From contig NZ_CP108458.1 in assembly GCF_036242395.1 (NCBI RefSeq), positions 6,138,001 to 6,202,000 of the forward strand: a DNA stretch of 64,000 bases. Reading direction: 5' to 3'. The first letter of the stretch is position 1, and each line of letters starts with the position of its first letter. Positions 1 through 6,661 of the stretch are shown piece by piece. The notes under the pieces are model-generated. The model did no database searches and was not told where the DNA came from. It worked only from the letters and a program-made list of their open reading frames with translations. This stretch comes from Kitasatospora sp. NBC_01266 (GTDB lineage Bacteria; Actinomycetota; Actinomycetes; Streptomycetales; Streptomycetaceae). The position numbers and the translations under genes were made by a program.

Positions 1-549
1 GAGATGCTCGCGCACGTCCGGGCCACCATGGGCGAGTCCAAGATCTCCGTCTTCCGCCACCTGTTCGGCGACGAGGAGAAGGCCCAGCAGGCCAACCTCG
101 CCTTCGAGCGCGCCTACCACGACCTGGTCGACGCCGGGCACTGCGCCGCGCTGCCCGGCGCCGCCGAGGCGATCGCCGAACTGCGCGCCCAGGGCCGCAA
201 GGTGGTCCTCACCACCGGCTTCTCCCGGGCCACCCAGGACCGGATCCTGGCCGCGCTCGGCTGGCAGGAGATCGCCGACCTGACCCTCTGCCCGGCCGAC
301 GCGGGCCGTGGCCGCCCCTACCCCGACCTGGCGCTGACCGCCCTGCTGCGCACCGCGACCGACTCGGTCCGCCAGATCGCGGTGGTCGGCGACACCGGCT
401 ACGACATGCTCACCGGCACCCGCGCCGGCGCCTCGATGGTGGCCGGCGTGCTCACCGGCGCGCACGACGCCGAGCGGCTGACGGCGGACGGGGCGACCCA
501 CGTGCTGAAGTCGATCGCGGAGCTGCCGGCGCTGCTGGCCGACCGCTGA
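1..549 (+). CDS. HAD-family hydrolase, phosphonatase-like (5' end missing)
   Basis: The reading frame is open from the first base of the window, so the N-terminus, including the nucleophile motif DxDxT, lies outside. The visible 182 codons carry a helical cap segment, the motif II stretch VVLTTGFS with its Thr/Ser, and the motif IV stretch VVGDTGYDMLTGTRAG that binds Mg2+. Length and the order of motifs fit the phosphonatase-like HAD branch, whose members act on phosphonoacetaldehyde or small phosphoesters. The cap lysine that would form the Schiff base in true phosphonoacetaldehyde hydrolase cannot be judged here. The gene ends in an 11-bp tandem repeat through the stop and is followed by a strong hairpin. 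Family assignment is firm. Substrate is unknown. Confidence 0.75.
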   Translation, partial: EMLAHVRATMGESKISVFRHLFGDEEKAQQANLAFERAYHDLVDAGHCAALPGAAEAIAELRAQGRKVVLTTGFSRATQDRILAALGWQEIADLTLCPADAGRGRPYPDLALTALLRTATDSVRQIAVVGDTGYDMLTGTRAGASMVAGVLTGAHDAERLTADGATHVLKSIAELPALLADR

Positions 550-561
550 CCGACCGCTGAC
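540..561 (+). repeat. 11-bp tandem repeat spanning the HAD stop codon
   Basis: Two identical copies of CGACCGCTGAC lie head to tail. The real TGA is at 547-549 and a second TGA follows 11 bases later, in the -1 frame. It is one of several gene-end repeats in this window with a unit length of 3n+2. Confidence 0.85.
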
Positions 562-594
562 GGAGCGCCGTTTTGGCCTGCCGAGTAAGGCGCC

Positions 595-639
595 GGGCTC
601 CGTGGTGAGCAGGGCTGCTCTCTGCTCACCACGGAGCCC
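595..639 (+). terminator. 18-bp perfect inverted repeat after the HAD gene
   Basis: The arms 595-612 and 622-639 are perfectly complementary over 18 bp with a 9-base loop. There is no U-tract, as is common in Streptomyces. It separates the HAD transcript from the toxin-antitoxin pair that starts only 20 bases further on. Confidence 0.85.
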
Positions 640-646
640 TCAGGTG

Positions 647-652
647 TAACGT
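647..652 (+). promoter_or_regulatory. Candidate -10 box (TAACGT) for a leaderless vapB transcript
   Basis: TAACGT ends exactly six bases before the ATG at 659, and no Shine-Dalgarno sequence lies between. This is the spacing expected when transcription begins at the start codon. Four other genes in the window show the same arrangement. Confidence 0.45.
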
Positions 653-658
653 CGTGGT

Positions 659-934
659 ATGGCTCCCACATCTGCTCAGCCTGTCGAGGCGGACACCACC
701 GTCGGGCAGCGCGGACGCATCATCCTCCCCGTGGCCGTCCAGCAGGCGGCCGACCTCACTCCGGGCGACAGGGTCCACATCCGCGTCCTGGAGACCGGCG
801 CCATCGTCATCGAGACGACCAAGAGCATCCTGAACCGCATCTGCGTCCCCAACCCCGACGGCAACACCCGGGGTACCGACATGGTCCGCGAAGAACGGCG
901 CCGCCAGGCCGAGTCGGAAGGCGAACGGCCGTGA
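659..934 (+). CDS. vapB: VapB/AbrB-type antitoxin
   Basis: A 91-residue protein. Residues about 13-60 (VGQRGRIILPVAVQQ, then GDRVHIRVLETGAIVIE) form a SpoVT-AbrB swapped-hairpin DNA-binding domain. The C-terminal third is charged (REERRRQAESEGERP) and would wrap the toxin. The next gene, a PIN-domain protein, starts at a GTG overlapping this stop (GTGA), so the two are translationally coupled as in type II toxin-antitoxin pairs. In such systems the antitoxin alone or in complex usually represses its own promoter. The start is the ATG six bases after a possible -10 box and lacks an obvious ribosome site. Confidence 0.82.
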   Translation: MAPTSAQPVEADTTVGQRGRIILPVAVQQAADLTPGDRVHIRVLETGAIVIETTKSILNRICVPNPDGNTRGTDMVREERRRQAESEGERP

Positions 935-1347
935 GCCACGTCCTCGACACCAGTGCCGTCATCGCCCTCCTGCGTGGCGAACCCGGCGCTGCCGTGGTCG
1001 AGGGCCTGCTGGCCGGCTCGCGAATCACCCAGATCAACCTGTCCGAGATCCTCCGCACCGCAGACCGCCTGGAGCTGCCCGTCCTCGGCGCGGAACTCGC
1101 CTCCGACCTGGCCGCCCTCACCGGCCCGTTCGAGTCCGCTGCCACCGTGGACGCCGTCCGGGCCGCTGAGTTGATCACGCTCTCGTACACCGAGCGTCCT
1201 GACGGAAGGACCAACGGCGTCCTGTCCTACGGCGACGCCTGGTGCATTGCCACGGCTGAACGCCTCGGGCTTCCGGTCCTCACCGCGGAGCGAGCCTGGG
1301 CCGATCTGCAGGGCCACCTCACCACGAAGATCGCGCTGATTCGCTGA
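931..1347 (+). CDS. vapC: PIN-domain ribonuclease toxin (VapC type)
   Basis: A 138-residue PIN domain. Acidic residues expected to hold Mg2+ are visible at D6 (VLDTSAVIALL), E39 (NLSEI), D102 (YGDAWCIATAERLGLPVLTAER) and D125. VapC toxins cleave tRNA or rRNA when released from the antitoxin, and the target here is unknown. The start is the GTG overlapping the vapB stop. The 3' end carries three 8-bp copies of GCTGATTC running through the stop codon. All key acidic positions are present, so the protein is probably active. Confidence 0.85.
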   Translation: MSHVLDTSAVIALLRGEPGAAVVEGLLAGSRITQINLSEILRTADRLELPVLGAELASDLAALTGPFESAATVDAVRAAELITLSYTERPDGRTNGVLSYGDAWCIATAERLGLPVLTAERAWADLQGHLTTKIALIR

Positions 1348-1358
1348 TTCGCTGATTC
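1335..1358 (+). repeat. 8-bp tandem repeat (x3) spanning the vapC stop
   Basis: Three exact copies of GCTGATTC run from the last codons of vapC into the downstream region. The in-frame TGA is in the second copy (1345-1347), and the third copy places another TGA 8 bases later. Confidence 0.9.
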
Positions 1359-1420
1359 GCGCTGCTGAATCCTGGACTGACGTCGACCTCACGACCGCCC
1401 GGCGGGCGAGGCTCCGTCGG

Positions 1421-2533
1421 TCACCCCGTGATACCGGCCACGGCGAGTCGCCAGGTGGGCCCGTTGCTTCCCCTCGGCCAGAGCCACTGTTCATCTTTTG
1501 TGACGGACAGTCGGTAGTCCTCCCGAGCGGGTCGCCCGAAGACCTCGAAGTCGGCAAGAGCCTGCTCTGCCAGGTCGAGCAGTCGGCGCGGGCCCGACTC
1601 GCGGGCGATTCCGCCGCGCAGTTCGGCCCACGAGCCGTCCTCGTGCCAGAGGTGGGCGGTGTCGATGCCGCCGTCCGTGGTGTGCGTGAATCGCTGCATC
1701 GCGCCCGACAGCGTGAGCGTCAGTAGGAAGTGGAACCGCTCGTCCATGAACACGGCGGGGTCCAGGGCGCAGGGGCGGGAACCGTAGCTGTCCGGGAGGG
1801 GTGGTGGGGCCTTGGGATCCATGCTCGTAGCGAGGCTCCGGGCAGGCATGAAGTACGCGGCATCCGGGAGGAAGGTGCCCGAGGCGGTTCCGTTCTCCTC
1901 GACGCGCAAGCGGGCGATTCCACCGCCAAGAGGGGTCACGATGAGGCCTCCGGGCCTCACCTGGTCCAGCCAGGCCGACGGGACGTGCGACATTCCGCAG
2001 GTCGCGATCAGCCGGTCGTAGCGGCCCCCGCCGGGGTGGCCCGCTCGCCCGTCCCCGGCCACCACGGTCGGCGTGAATCCGGCGGCCCGCAACCGGCTTT
2101 GGGCGGAGCCGGCGAGGTCGGGGTCCACTTCGATCGTGACGACGTTGCGACTGCCGAGTCGGTGACTGAGCAGCGCGGCGTTGTACCCGGTGCCGGTGGC
2201 GACTTCGAGCACCCGGTTGCCGGGCTGCACGTCCAGGGCCTCGAGCATCAGGGCCATGAGCGTGGGCAGGGTGGACGAGCTCGTCGGTACGCCGTTCCCA
2301 TCGAACTGGGTCAGCAGCGAGTCGTCGCTGTAGACCATGTCGAGCCAGTCGGGCGTATCGGGGTCGAGCCGTACGGGTCCGCCCGGGCGGCCGACCGCGA
2401 ACGCCTGGACGAACGCCTCACGCGGGACAGTGGCGAACGCCTGGTGCCAGGCGGCCGACGTGATCGCCCCGGACGCGCGGAGGCGGTCCGCCAGCGCTCG
2501 GCGCAGCTCCGCCGCGCGGGAGTTGGTGGTCAT
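1421..2533 (-). CDS. Protein-L-isoaspartate O-methyltransferase-like enzyme of graspetide loci (TgmC type)
   Basis: A 370-residue protein with a PCMT-type SAM-binding core: VLEVATGTGYNAALL (motif I), then VTIEVDPDL and GDGRAGHP, with a long C-terminal extension ending WRLAVAGITG. This layout matches the methyltransferases that accompany ATP-grasp ligases in omega-ester peptide (graspetide) clusters, where they convert an Asp of the cyclised core peptide to aspartimide. Context supports this, since its ATG overlaps (ATGA) the stop of an upstream ATP-grasp fragment. That ligase is truncated and no precursor peptide gene is evident nearby, so the enzyme may be an orphan. The methyltransferase reading frame itself looks intact. 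Confidence 0.72.
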   Translation of the reverse strand: MTTNSRAAELRRALADRLRASGAITSAAWHQAFATVPREAFVQAFAVGRPGGPVRLDPDTPDWLDMVYSDDSLLTQFDGNGVPTSSSTLPTLMALMLEALDVQPGNRVLEVATGTGYNAALLSHRLGSRNVVTIEVDPDLAGSAQSRLRAAGFTPTVVAGDGRAGHPGGGRYDRLIATCGMSHVPSAWLDQVRPGGLIVTPLGGGIARLRVEENGTASGTFLPDAAYFMPARSLATSMDPKAPPPLPDSYGSRPCALDPAVFMDERFHFLLTLTLSGAMQRFTHTTDGGIDTAHLWHEDGSWAELRGGIARESGPRRLLDLAEQALADFEVFGRPAREDYRLSVTKDEQWLWPRGSNGPTWRLAVAGITG

Positions 2534-2919
2534 GAGGAGACTCCTTGGAGCAGGTCGGCCAGGGCCCGGGTGATGGGCGCGCGCAGTTCCAGGACGAACC
2601 CGAACTGCCCGTTGGGGTTCAAGTCCACGAAGTGCCAGCGCTCATGGGGATCAACGAGGAAGTCCAGCGCGGCGAATCGAAGTCCGAACATGTCCAGCAG
2701 TGCACGCACGCCCCGGGCCACCTCGGTCGGTACCTCGCACGGCTGGTACGTGAGGCTGGGGTAGTCCTGCCGGAAGTCGATACGCGCCGCGTTGCTGCCC
2801 GCGTGGATCTCGGCAGCGGACATCTGGTTGCCGACGACGGTCAGCCGCACTTCGTACGCCTTGGTGATCCATTCCTGGAACAGGTGCGCGGTGTACGAGA
2901 CCGCTGTCGTGACGGGGGT
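2530..2919 (-). pseudogene. C-terminal remnant of an ATP-grasp peptide ligase (TgmB type)
   Basis: The frame encodes about 125 residues resembling the C-terminal third of graspetide ATP-grasp ligases: TAHLFQEWITKAYEVRLTVVG, then SAAEIHAGSNAARIDFRQDY, and the metal-binding end HFVDLNPNGQFGFVLE. Full-length ligases are about 320-330 residues. The N-terminal nucleotide-binding part is absent. Further upstream the frame stays open but turns into Pro/Ala/Thr-rich translation with no family likeness, so a deletion junction probably lies near 2905-2920. The only in-frame start, a GTG at 2848-2850, lies inside the conserved part. It overlaps the methyltransferase by ATGA. Confidence 0.7.
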
Positions 2920-3024
2920 CTGCTGGGCGGTCCCGCCCGCCGGCGAAGGGGAGCCTGGGCGGACGGGACCGAGGTCCCGCGCGGTTGTCGTCTCTTCCCC
3001 GGACGACCGCGCGGGGGTCTGTGG

Positions 3025-3267
3025 TCAGGCCGCGTGGGCCGGGCGCGGTGCGGCGGTGCGGCGGGAGGAGACGGCTGCCAGGCTTCGGCGCAGGTTCGCC
3101 TCGATCCGGTGGTGCACGGCGCGCATCGCGGCGAGGGTCGCGTCCAACTCGGCGGCGCTGGTGCCGATTCCGGTCGTCACCTGGCGGTCGAGCTGCTTCC
3201 CGAGGGCGCGCAGCTCATTCAGCGCGGCGTCGTGGTCGAACGGGCGGCGGGGGGTGTCATCGGTCAT
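3025..3267 (-). CDS. Small helical protein of unknown function (80 aa)
   Basis: The start chosen is the ATG at 3265-3267, which overlaps the stop of the upstream small gene (ATGA). The product begins MTDDTPRRPFDHDAALNELR. It is predicted mostly helical with an amphipathic middle (LRALGKQLDRQVTTGIGTSAAELDATLAAMRAVHHRIEANLRR) and a basic Pro/Ala-rich tail. I do not recognise a family. It forms a two-gene unit with the 74-residue gene, divergent from the XRE/DUF397 pair and just upstream of the graspetide remnant. Confidence 0.6.
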   Translation of the reverse strand: MTDDTPRRPFDHDAALNELRALGKQLDRQVTTGIGTSAAELDATLAAMRAVHHRIEANLRRSLAAVSSRRTAAPRPAHAA

Positions 3268-3488
3268 CCGAGCTGCTCCAACTGGGCGGCCGGGAGCACC
3301 GGTTGGATCTCGCTGGCGGGGGTCTCCCATTCGCAGCCACCGTTGGGTGGACGCAGGTAGACGGTGGGGTACTTGCCGTAGCCGGGGCCCATGTAGAGGC
3401 CGGTCAGGCCATGCTTCGTATCGCGCACCAGCTCGCCTGGGCGGGGGGTGTAGATGGCGTGGGGGGTTGGTTTCTGCGAGGGCATCAT
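3264..3488 (-). CDS. Small protein of unknown function (74 aa)
   Basis: It starts at tandem ATGs (3483-3488) preceded by a good ribosome site (GAGAGGAG). The sequence contains IYTPRPGELVRDTKHGLTGLYMG, then LRPPNGGCEWETP, which suggests a small beta-rich fold. No membrane segment or known motif is visible. Its stop overlaps the start of the 80-residue gene. Its position opposite an XRE/DUF5753 regulator suggests shared control, but this is inference only. Confidence 0.6.
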   Translation of the reverse strand: MMPSQKPTPHAIYTPRPGELVRDTKHGLTGLYMGPGYGKYPTVYLRPPNGGCEWETPASEIQPVLPAAQLEQLG

Positions 3489-3526
3489 CGCTCCTCTCTG
3501 TAGTGCTTTGACTACCGGCGCGACCA

Positions 3527-3541
3527 ACTGTCCCTTACAGT
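3527..3541. promoter_or_regulatory. Inverted repeat between divergent small genes and XRE gene
   Basis: ACTGT and ACAGT arms flank a 5-base spacer midway between the start of the 74-residue gene (3488) and the XRE gene (3585). The position suits a binding site for the XRE protein, but the arms are short. Confidence 0.3.
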
Positions 3542-3584
3542 CAGAGATATCTTCAACCTGTCATGGTGGAAGGAAGACTAGATC

Positions 3585-4415
3585 TTGAACCGTCGTGAGT
3601 TGGATCCTCAGTCATCACCAGTTGCCCGGTTCGGCGCTCATCTCCGCAGCTCGCGGGAGGCTCGGGGCTGGATCCAGGATGACCTCGCCGCACGGATGGG
3701 GTACTCGGGTACGCACATCTCCGCCGTGGAAACTACTCGCAAGTCCCCAACGCTTCGCTTTGCGAAGAGGGCTGATGCCGTATTCGGCGGAAATCAGTTC
3801 GAGGACATGTGGCGATCTCTCAGGAGCACGTCACTCCTGGAAGGGTTCCCTGAGTACCTGTGCGAGGAGGAGGCGGCGAAGGAGGTTCGCATGTTCGAGC
3901 TGGGGGTGGTCCCCGGCCCACTGCAGACCTCCGCATACGCAACCGCCCTTGCGGTTTCCGATGTTCAACGTGGCCTGATCACCAGTGAACAAGCGAAGGA
4001 GCGGGTCTCCTTCCTGGAGACGCGCCAACGCCGCCTACTTGAAGGGCCCGAAGCTCCACTCGTCTATGCGGTGATGGATGAGAGTTGCCTGCGCCGGGTG
4101 GTCGGCGGTCCGGAGGTGATGCTGGGCCAGTTCGATCACTTGGAGAAGTTGGCCGCTCATCCCAAGGTCCTCATTCAGACGGTCCCGTTCAGCATGGGCG
4201 AACTCCGCCCCCTCCTCCTGCCCGTGGTGCTGCTGACCATGGGCGACCGATCACTGGTGGGCTACACCGAATCGGCCAGCCGGGGCTACCTTGAGCGGGA
4301 CGAGGACCTCATAAGGGCGTGGGAAAGGGCCTACGATCAGCTGCAGGCAGGCGCGCTGCATCCGGCGGCCTCCCTAGACCTGATCAGGGCCATTCGGAAG
4401 GAACTACAGCCATGA
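3585..4415 (+). CDS. XRE-family transcriptional regulator with DUF5753 domain
   Basis: A 276-residue protein. Residues about 14-70 form a Cro/C1 helix-turn-helix (LRSSREARGWIQDDLAARMGYSGTHISAVE). The rest is a DUF5753 domain (VPGPLQTSAYATAL, then SRGYLERD). Such proteins are abundant in Streptomyces and nearly always sit beside a DUF397 gene. Some such pairs affect differentiation. The start is a TTG about nine bases after GGAAGGAAG. An ATG at 3563 is out of frame and soon stops. The stop overlaps the DUF397 start (ATGA). Confidence 0.88.
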   Translation: MNRRELDPQSSPVARFGAHLRSSREARGWIQDDLAARMGYSGTHISAVETTRKSPTLRFAKRADAVFGGNQFEDMWRSLRSTSLLEGFPEYLCEEEAAKEVRMFELGVVPGPLQTSAYATALAVSDVQRGLITSEQAKERVSFLETRQRRLLEGPEAPLVYAVMDESCLRRVVGGPEVMLGQFDHLEKLAAHPKVLIQTVPFSMGELRPLLLPVVLLTMGDRSLVGYTESASRGYLERDEDLIRAWERAYDQLQAGALHPAASLDLIRAIRKELQP

Positions 4416-4621
4416 CTGACGTCGACCTCTCGATCGCCCGGTGGGTGAAGTCTTCTTACAGCCAGCAGGGCGGCAACTGCGTCGAGGTGGCCCCCGACTT
4501 CCCCGGCCTCGTGCCCGTCCGCGACTCGAAGGACCCCGCTGGACCCGCGCTGTCCTTCTCGCGGGATGCCTGGGCGGCCTTCGCTCGAGGTGTGGCCGCC
4601 GGGGACCTCGGGGACATGTGA
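4412..4621 (+). CDS. DUF397 small protein
   Basis: A 69-residue protein with the family signature WVKSSYSQQGGNCVEVA, then VRDSKDP and the C-terminal aromatic stretch AWAAFARGV. It is translationally coupled to the XRE gene by an ATGA overlap, and a strong hairpin directly follows the stop. DUF397 proteins are believed to act with their XRE partner, possibly like an antitoxin-type or modulating subunit. The molecular role is not settled. Confidence 0.88.
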   Translation: MTDVDLSIARWVKSSYSQQGGNCVEVAPDFPGLVPVRDSKDPAGPALSFSRDAWAAFARGVAAGDLGDM

Positions 4622-4659
4622 CGACGGCGCCCCCGGTCATCGACCGGGGGCACCGTCGT
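4621..4659. terminator. Terminator between DUF397 and phospholipase C genes
   Basis: The arms 4621-4638 and 4642-4659 form an 18-bp stem with one C/A mismatch and a 3-base loop. Both convergent transcripts end here, so it probably works in both directions. Confidence 0.85.
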
Positions 4660-4680
4660 CCCTGCTGACTCGACGAACCG

Positions 4681-6648
4681 TCAGCCCCGGTGCGCCCAGC
4701 CCGCGTACCGCTGCGCGAAGCGGGTCCCCGTTCCCGCAGTGACCGTGACGTCGTAGCGGCCCAGGGCGTCCAGCGGCCAGTCGAGCTTCGCGGTGCGGCC
4801 GGCGTCCACCCACACCGTCTGCGGGCTGCCCGCGAAGTCGTTGCCGGTGGCGGTGAAACTCACCTGTCCTGCACCGTCGTTGGCCACCTCGAAGCGGATC
4901 GACTTCGGGTCGCGCAGGTCGGCGCTGACGATCGGGACCGCGACGTCCTCCTGTTCCAGGCGGGTCACCGTGCCGGAGAAGCGGGTGAGGAAGCCGTCCG
5001 CGCCGTGCACGGTGAAGTCGTAGCGGCCGTCGGTGGTCGAGGCGTCCCAGACGTAGGTCTTGCTCGCGCCCGGATCGACGGTGAACGGGGTTCCGGCGAA
5101 CGGAAGTTCAACATTCGGGTAGACGGTGAAGCTGTAGCCCACCGAGCCGTAGTTGGTCATCGTGCAGGTGACCTTGCCGCTCTCGCGGTCCACGTCGATG
5201 TCCGCCCAGGGGCGGTAGGGCAGCGGGCGGTGCGGGCGGTCGCCGCGTTCGGTGGCCGGCATCGACTGGGTGCCGGAGGCGGGCAGCGCGACCGGCGGGA
5301 GTGAGGAGTTGGCGTCGGCCTTGGCCATCAGCGCGGTGGTGTCGGGGAGTTTGGGGAGCGAGAAGTCGGGCTTCTTGAAGTCGAAGCAGCTGGTCAGGTC
5401 GCCGCAGACGGTGCGGCGCCACTGCGAGATGTTCGGCTCCTGGACACCGGTCACCTCCTCCAGGAAGCGCAGTACCGAAGTGTGGTCGAAGACCTGCGAG
5501 TTGACCCAGCCGCCGCGCGACCAGGGCGAGGCCACCCAGAGCGGCACCCGGTTGCCCAGGCCGATCGGCCGGCCCTGGGTGAACTCCTCGGGCGTGCCGG
5601 CCTCCGGGGTGGGCGGCACCTGGTGGTCGAAGTAGCCGTCGTTCTCGTCGTACATCACCAGGAAGACGGTGTGCTCCCAGACGTCCGGGTTGGACATCAG
5701 CGACTGCAGCGCCTGGTCGACCCAGTGCGCGCCGTAGTCCGGGCTGGCGTTGGGGTGTTCGCAGAACAGGTAGGGCGCGACCAGCCAGGAGACGGTGGGC
5801 AGCGTGCCGTCCTTGCAGTGCTGGTCGAAGGCGGTGGGGTCGAACTTGGTCATCGCGTTGATGTAACGCGGGTCGGTGGTCGGGAAGTTGTGGAACTGCT
5901 TGAAGTACGACAGCGCGTTGTCGTCGTAGTCGCCGGTGCGGTCGTCCTCGCTCGGGTTGTGGTAGACCCGCCAGCTGACCCCGGCGGCCTCCAGGCGCTC
6001 GGCGTAGGTGGTCCAGTCGGCCACCGGATTCTGGGTGACCGGGGTGTTGTCGATCCAGGGACCGGTGGTGCCGTCCTTGCCCGGACCGCTGGTGCCGGTC
6101 CACAGGTAGAGGCGGTTGGGGTCGGTCGGCCCGGCCAGCGAGCAGAAGTAGGCGTCGCAGAGGGTGAACGCGTCGGCCAGCGCGTACTGGTAGGGGATGT
6201 CCTCGCGGGTGAAGTAGCCCATGGTGCGCTCGCCCTTGGCGGCCACCCACTTGTTCATCGCGCCGTCGTTGATCGCCTGGTGGCTGGTCGCCCAGTCGTG
6301 GGCGAGGCCGGCCGCGTTCTGCGCGTTGTACTTGGTGGTGTCCATCCGGTACGGCAGCATCACGCCGCCGTCGCTGCGGCCCGCGTCCGGCTGGCGGAAG
6401 ACGGAGTCGCCGTTCGGGAAGGTCAGCGCCTGCTTGTCGGCGAAGCCCCGGACGCCGTTCAGGGTGCCGAAGTAGTGGTCGAAGCTGCGGTTCTCCTGCA
6501 TCAGGATCACCACGTGCTTGACGTCGGTGATGTCACCCCGGTGCTTGCCCCGGCTGTCGGCCTGTGCGGTGCTGGGCAGGCCGACCACGGTGGCGGCGGC
6601 CGTCGCGGCGGCGGCGCCCAGGACGGTGCGGCGGTTCAACTCGGTCAT
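4681..6648 (-). CDS. Secreted phosphocholine-specific phospholipase C
   Basis: A 655-residue protein with a Tat signal (RR at residues 6-7, then an Ala-rich segment ending near AQA at 28-30). The phosphoesterase-superfamily motif ENRSFDHYFG lies at 52-61. Further family blocks include SLAGPTDPNRLYLWTGT, YDENDGYFDHQVPP and FLEEVTGV. The C-terminal 170 residues hold two beta domains of the kind that follow the catalytic domain in bacterial phosphocholine-specific PLCs. The enzyme hydrolyses phosphatidylcholine or sphingomyelin to release phosphocholine outside the cell. It lies 13 bases downstream of the EEP-fold gene and is probably co-transcribed, with GAAAGG as ribosome site. PLCs of this type are often phosphate-regulated, but I could not confirm a PHO box. 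Confidence 0.85.
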   Translation of the reverse strand: MTELNRRTVLGAAAATAAATVVGLPSTAQADSRGKHRGDITDVKHVVILMQENRSFDHYFGTLNGVRGFADKQALTFPNGDSVFRQPDAGRSDGGVMLPYRMDTTKYNAQNAAGLAHDWATSHQAINDGAMNKWVAAKGERTMGYFTREDIPYQYALADAFTLCDAYFCSLAGPTDPNRLYLWTGTSGPGKDGTTGPWIDNTPVTQNPVADWTTYAERLEAAGVSWRVYHNPSEDDRTGDYDDNALSYFKQFHNFPTTDPRYINAMTKFDPTAFDQHCKDGTLPTVSWLVAPYLFCEHPNASPDYGAHWVDQALQSLMSNPDVWEHTVFLVMYDENDGYFDHQVPPTPEAGTPEEFTQGRPIGLGNRVPLWVASPWSRGGWVNSQVFDHTSVLRFLEEVTGVQEPNISQWRRTVCGDLTSCFDFKKPDFSLPKLPDTTALMAKADANSSLPPVALPASGTQSMPATERGDRPHRPLPYRPWADIDVDRESGKVTCTMTNYGSVGYSFTVYPNVELPFAGTPFTVDPGASKTYVWDASTTDGRYDFTVHGADGFLTRFSGTVTRLEQEDVAVPIVSADLRDPKSIRFEVANDGAGQVSFTATGNDFAGSPQTVWVDAGRTAKLDWPLDALGRYDVTVTAGTGTRFAQRYAGWAHRG

Positions 6649-6661
6649 GGTGGCGGCCCTT

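Noticed and set aside
2651..2850. A short intact protein instead of a ligase remnant at the graspetide locus
   Set aside because: The only start codon (GTG) lies inside the conserved ATP-grasp region and family likeness continues upstream of it, so truncation explains it better.
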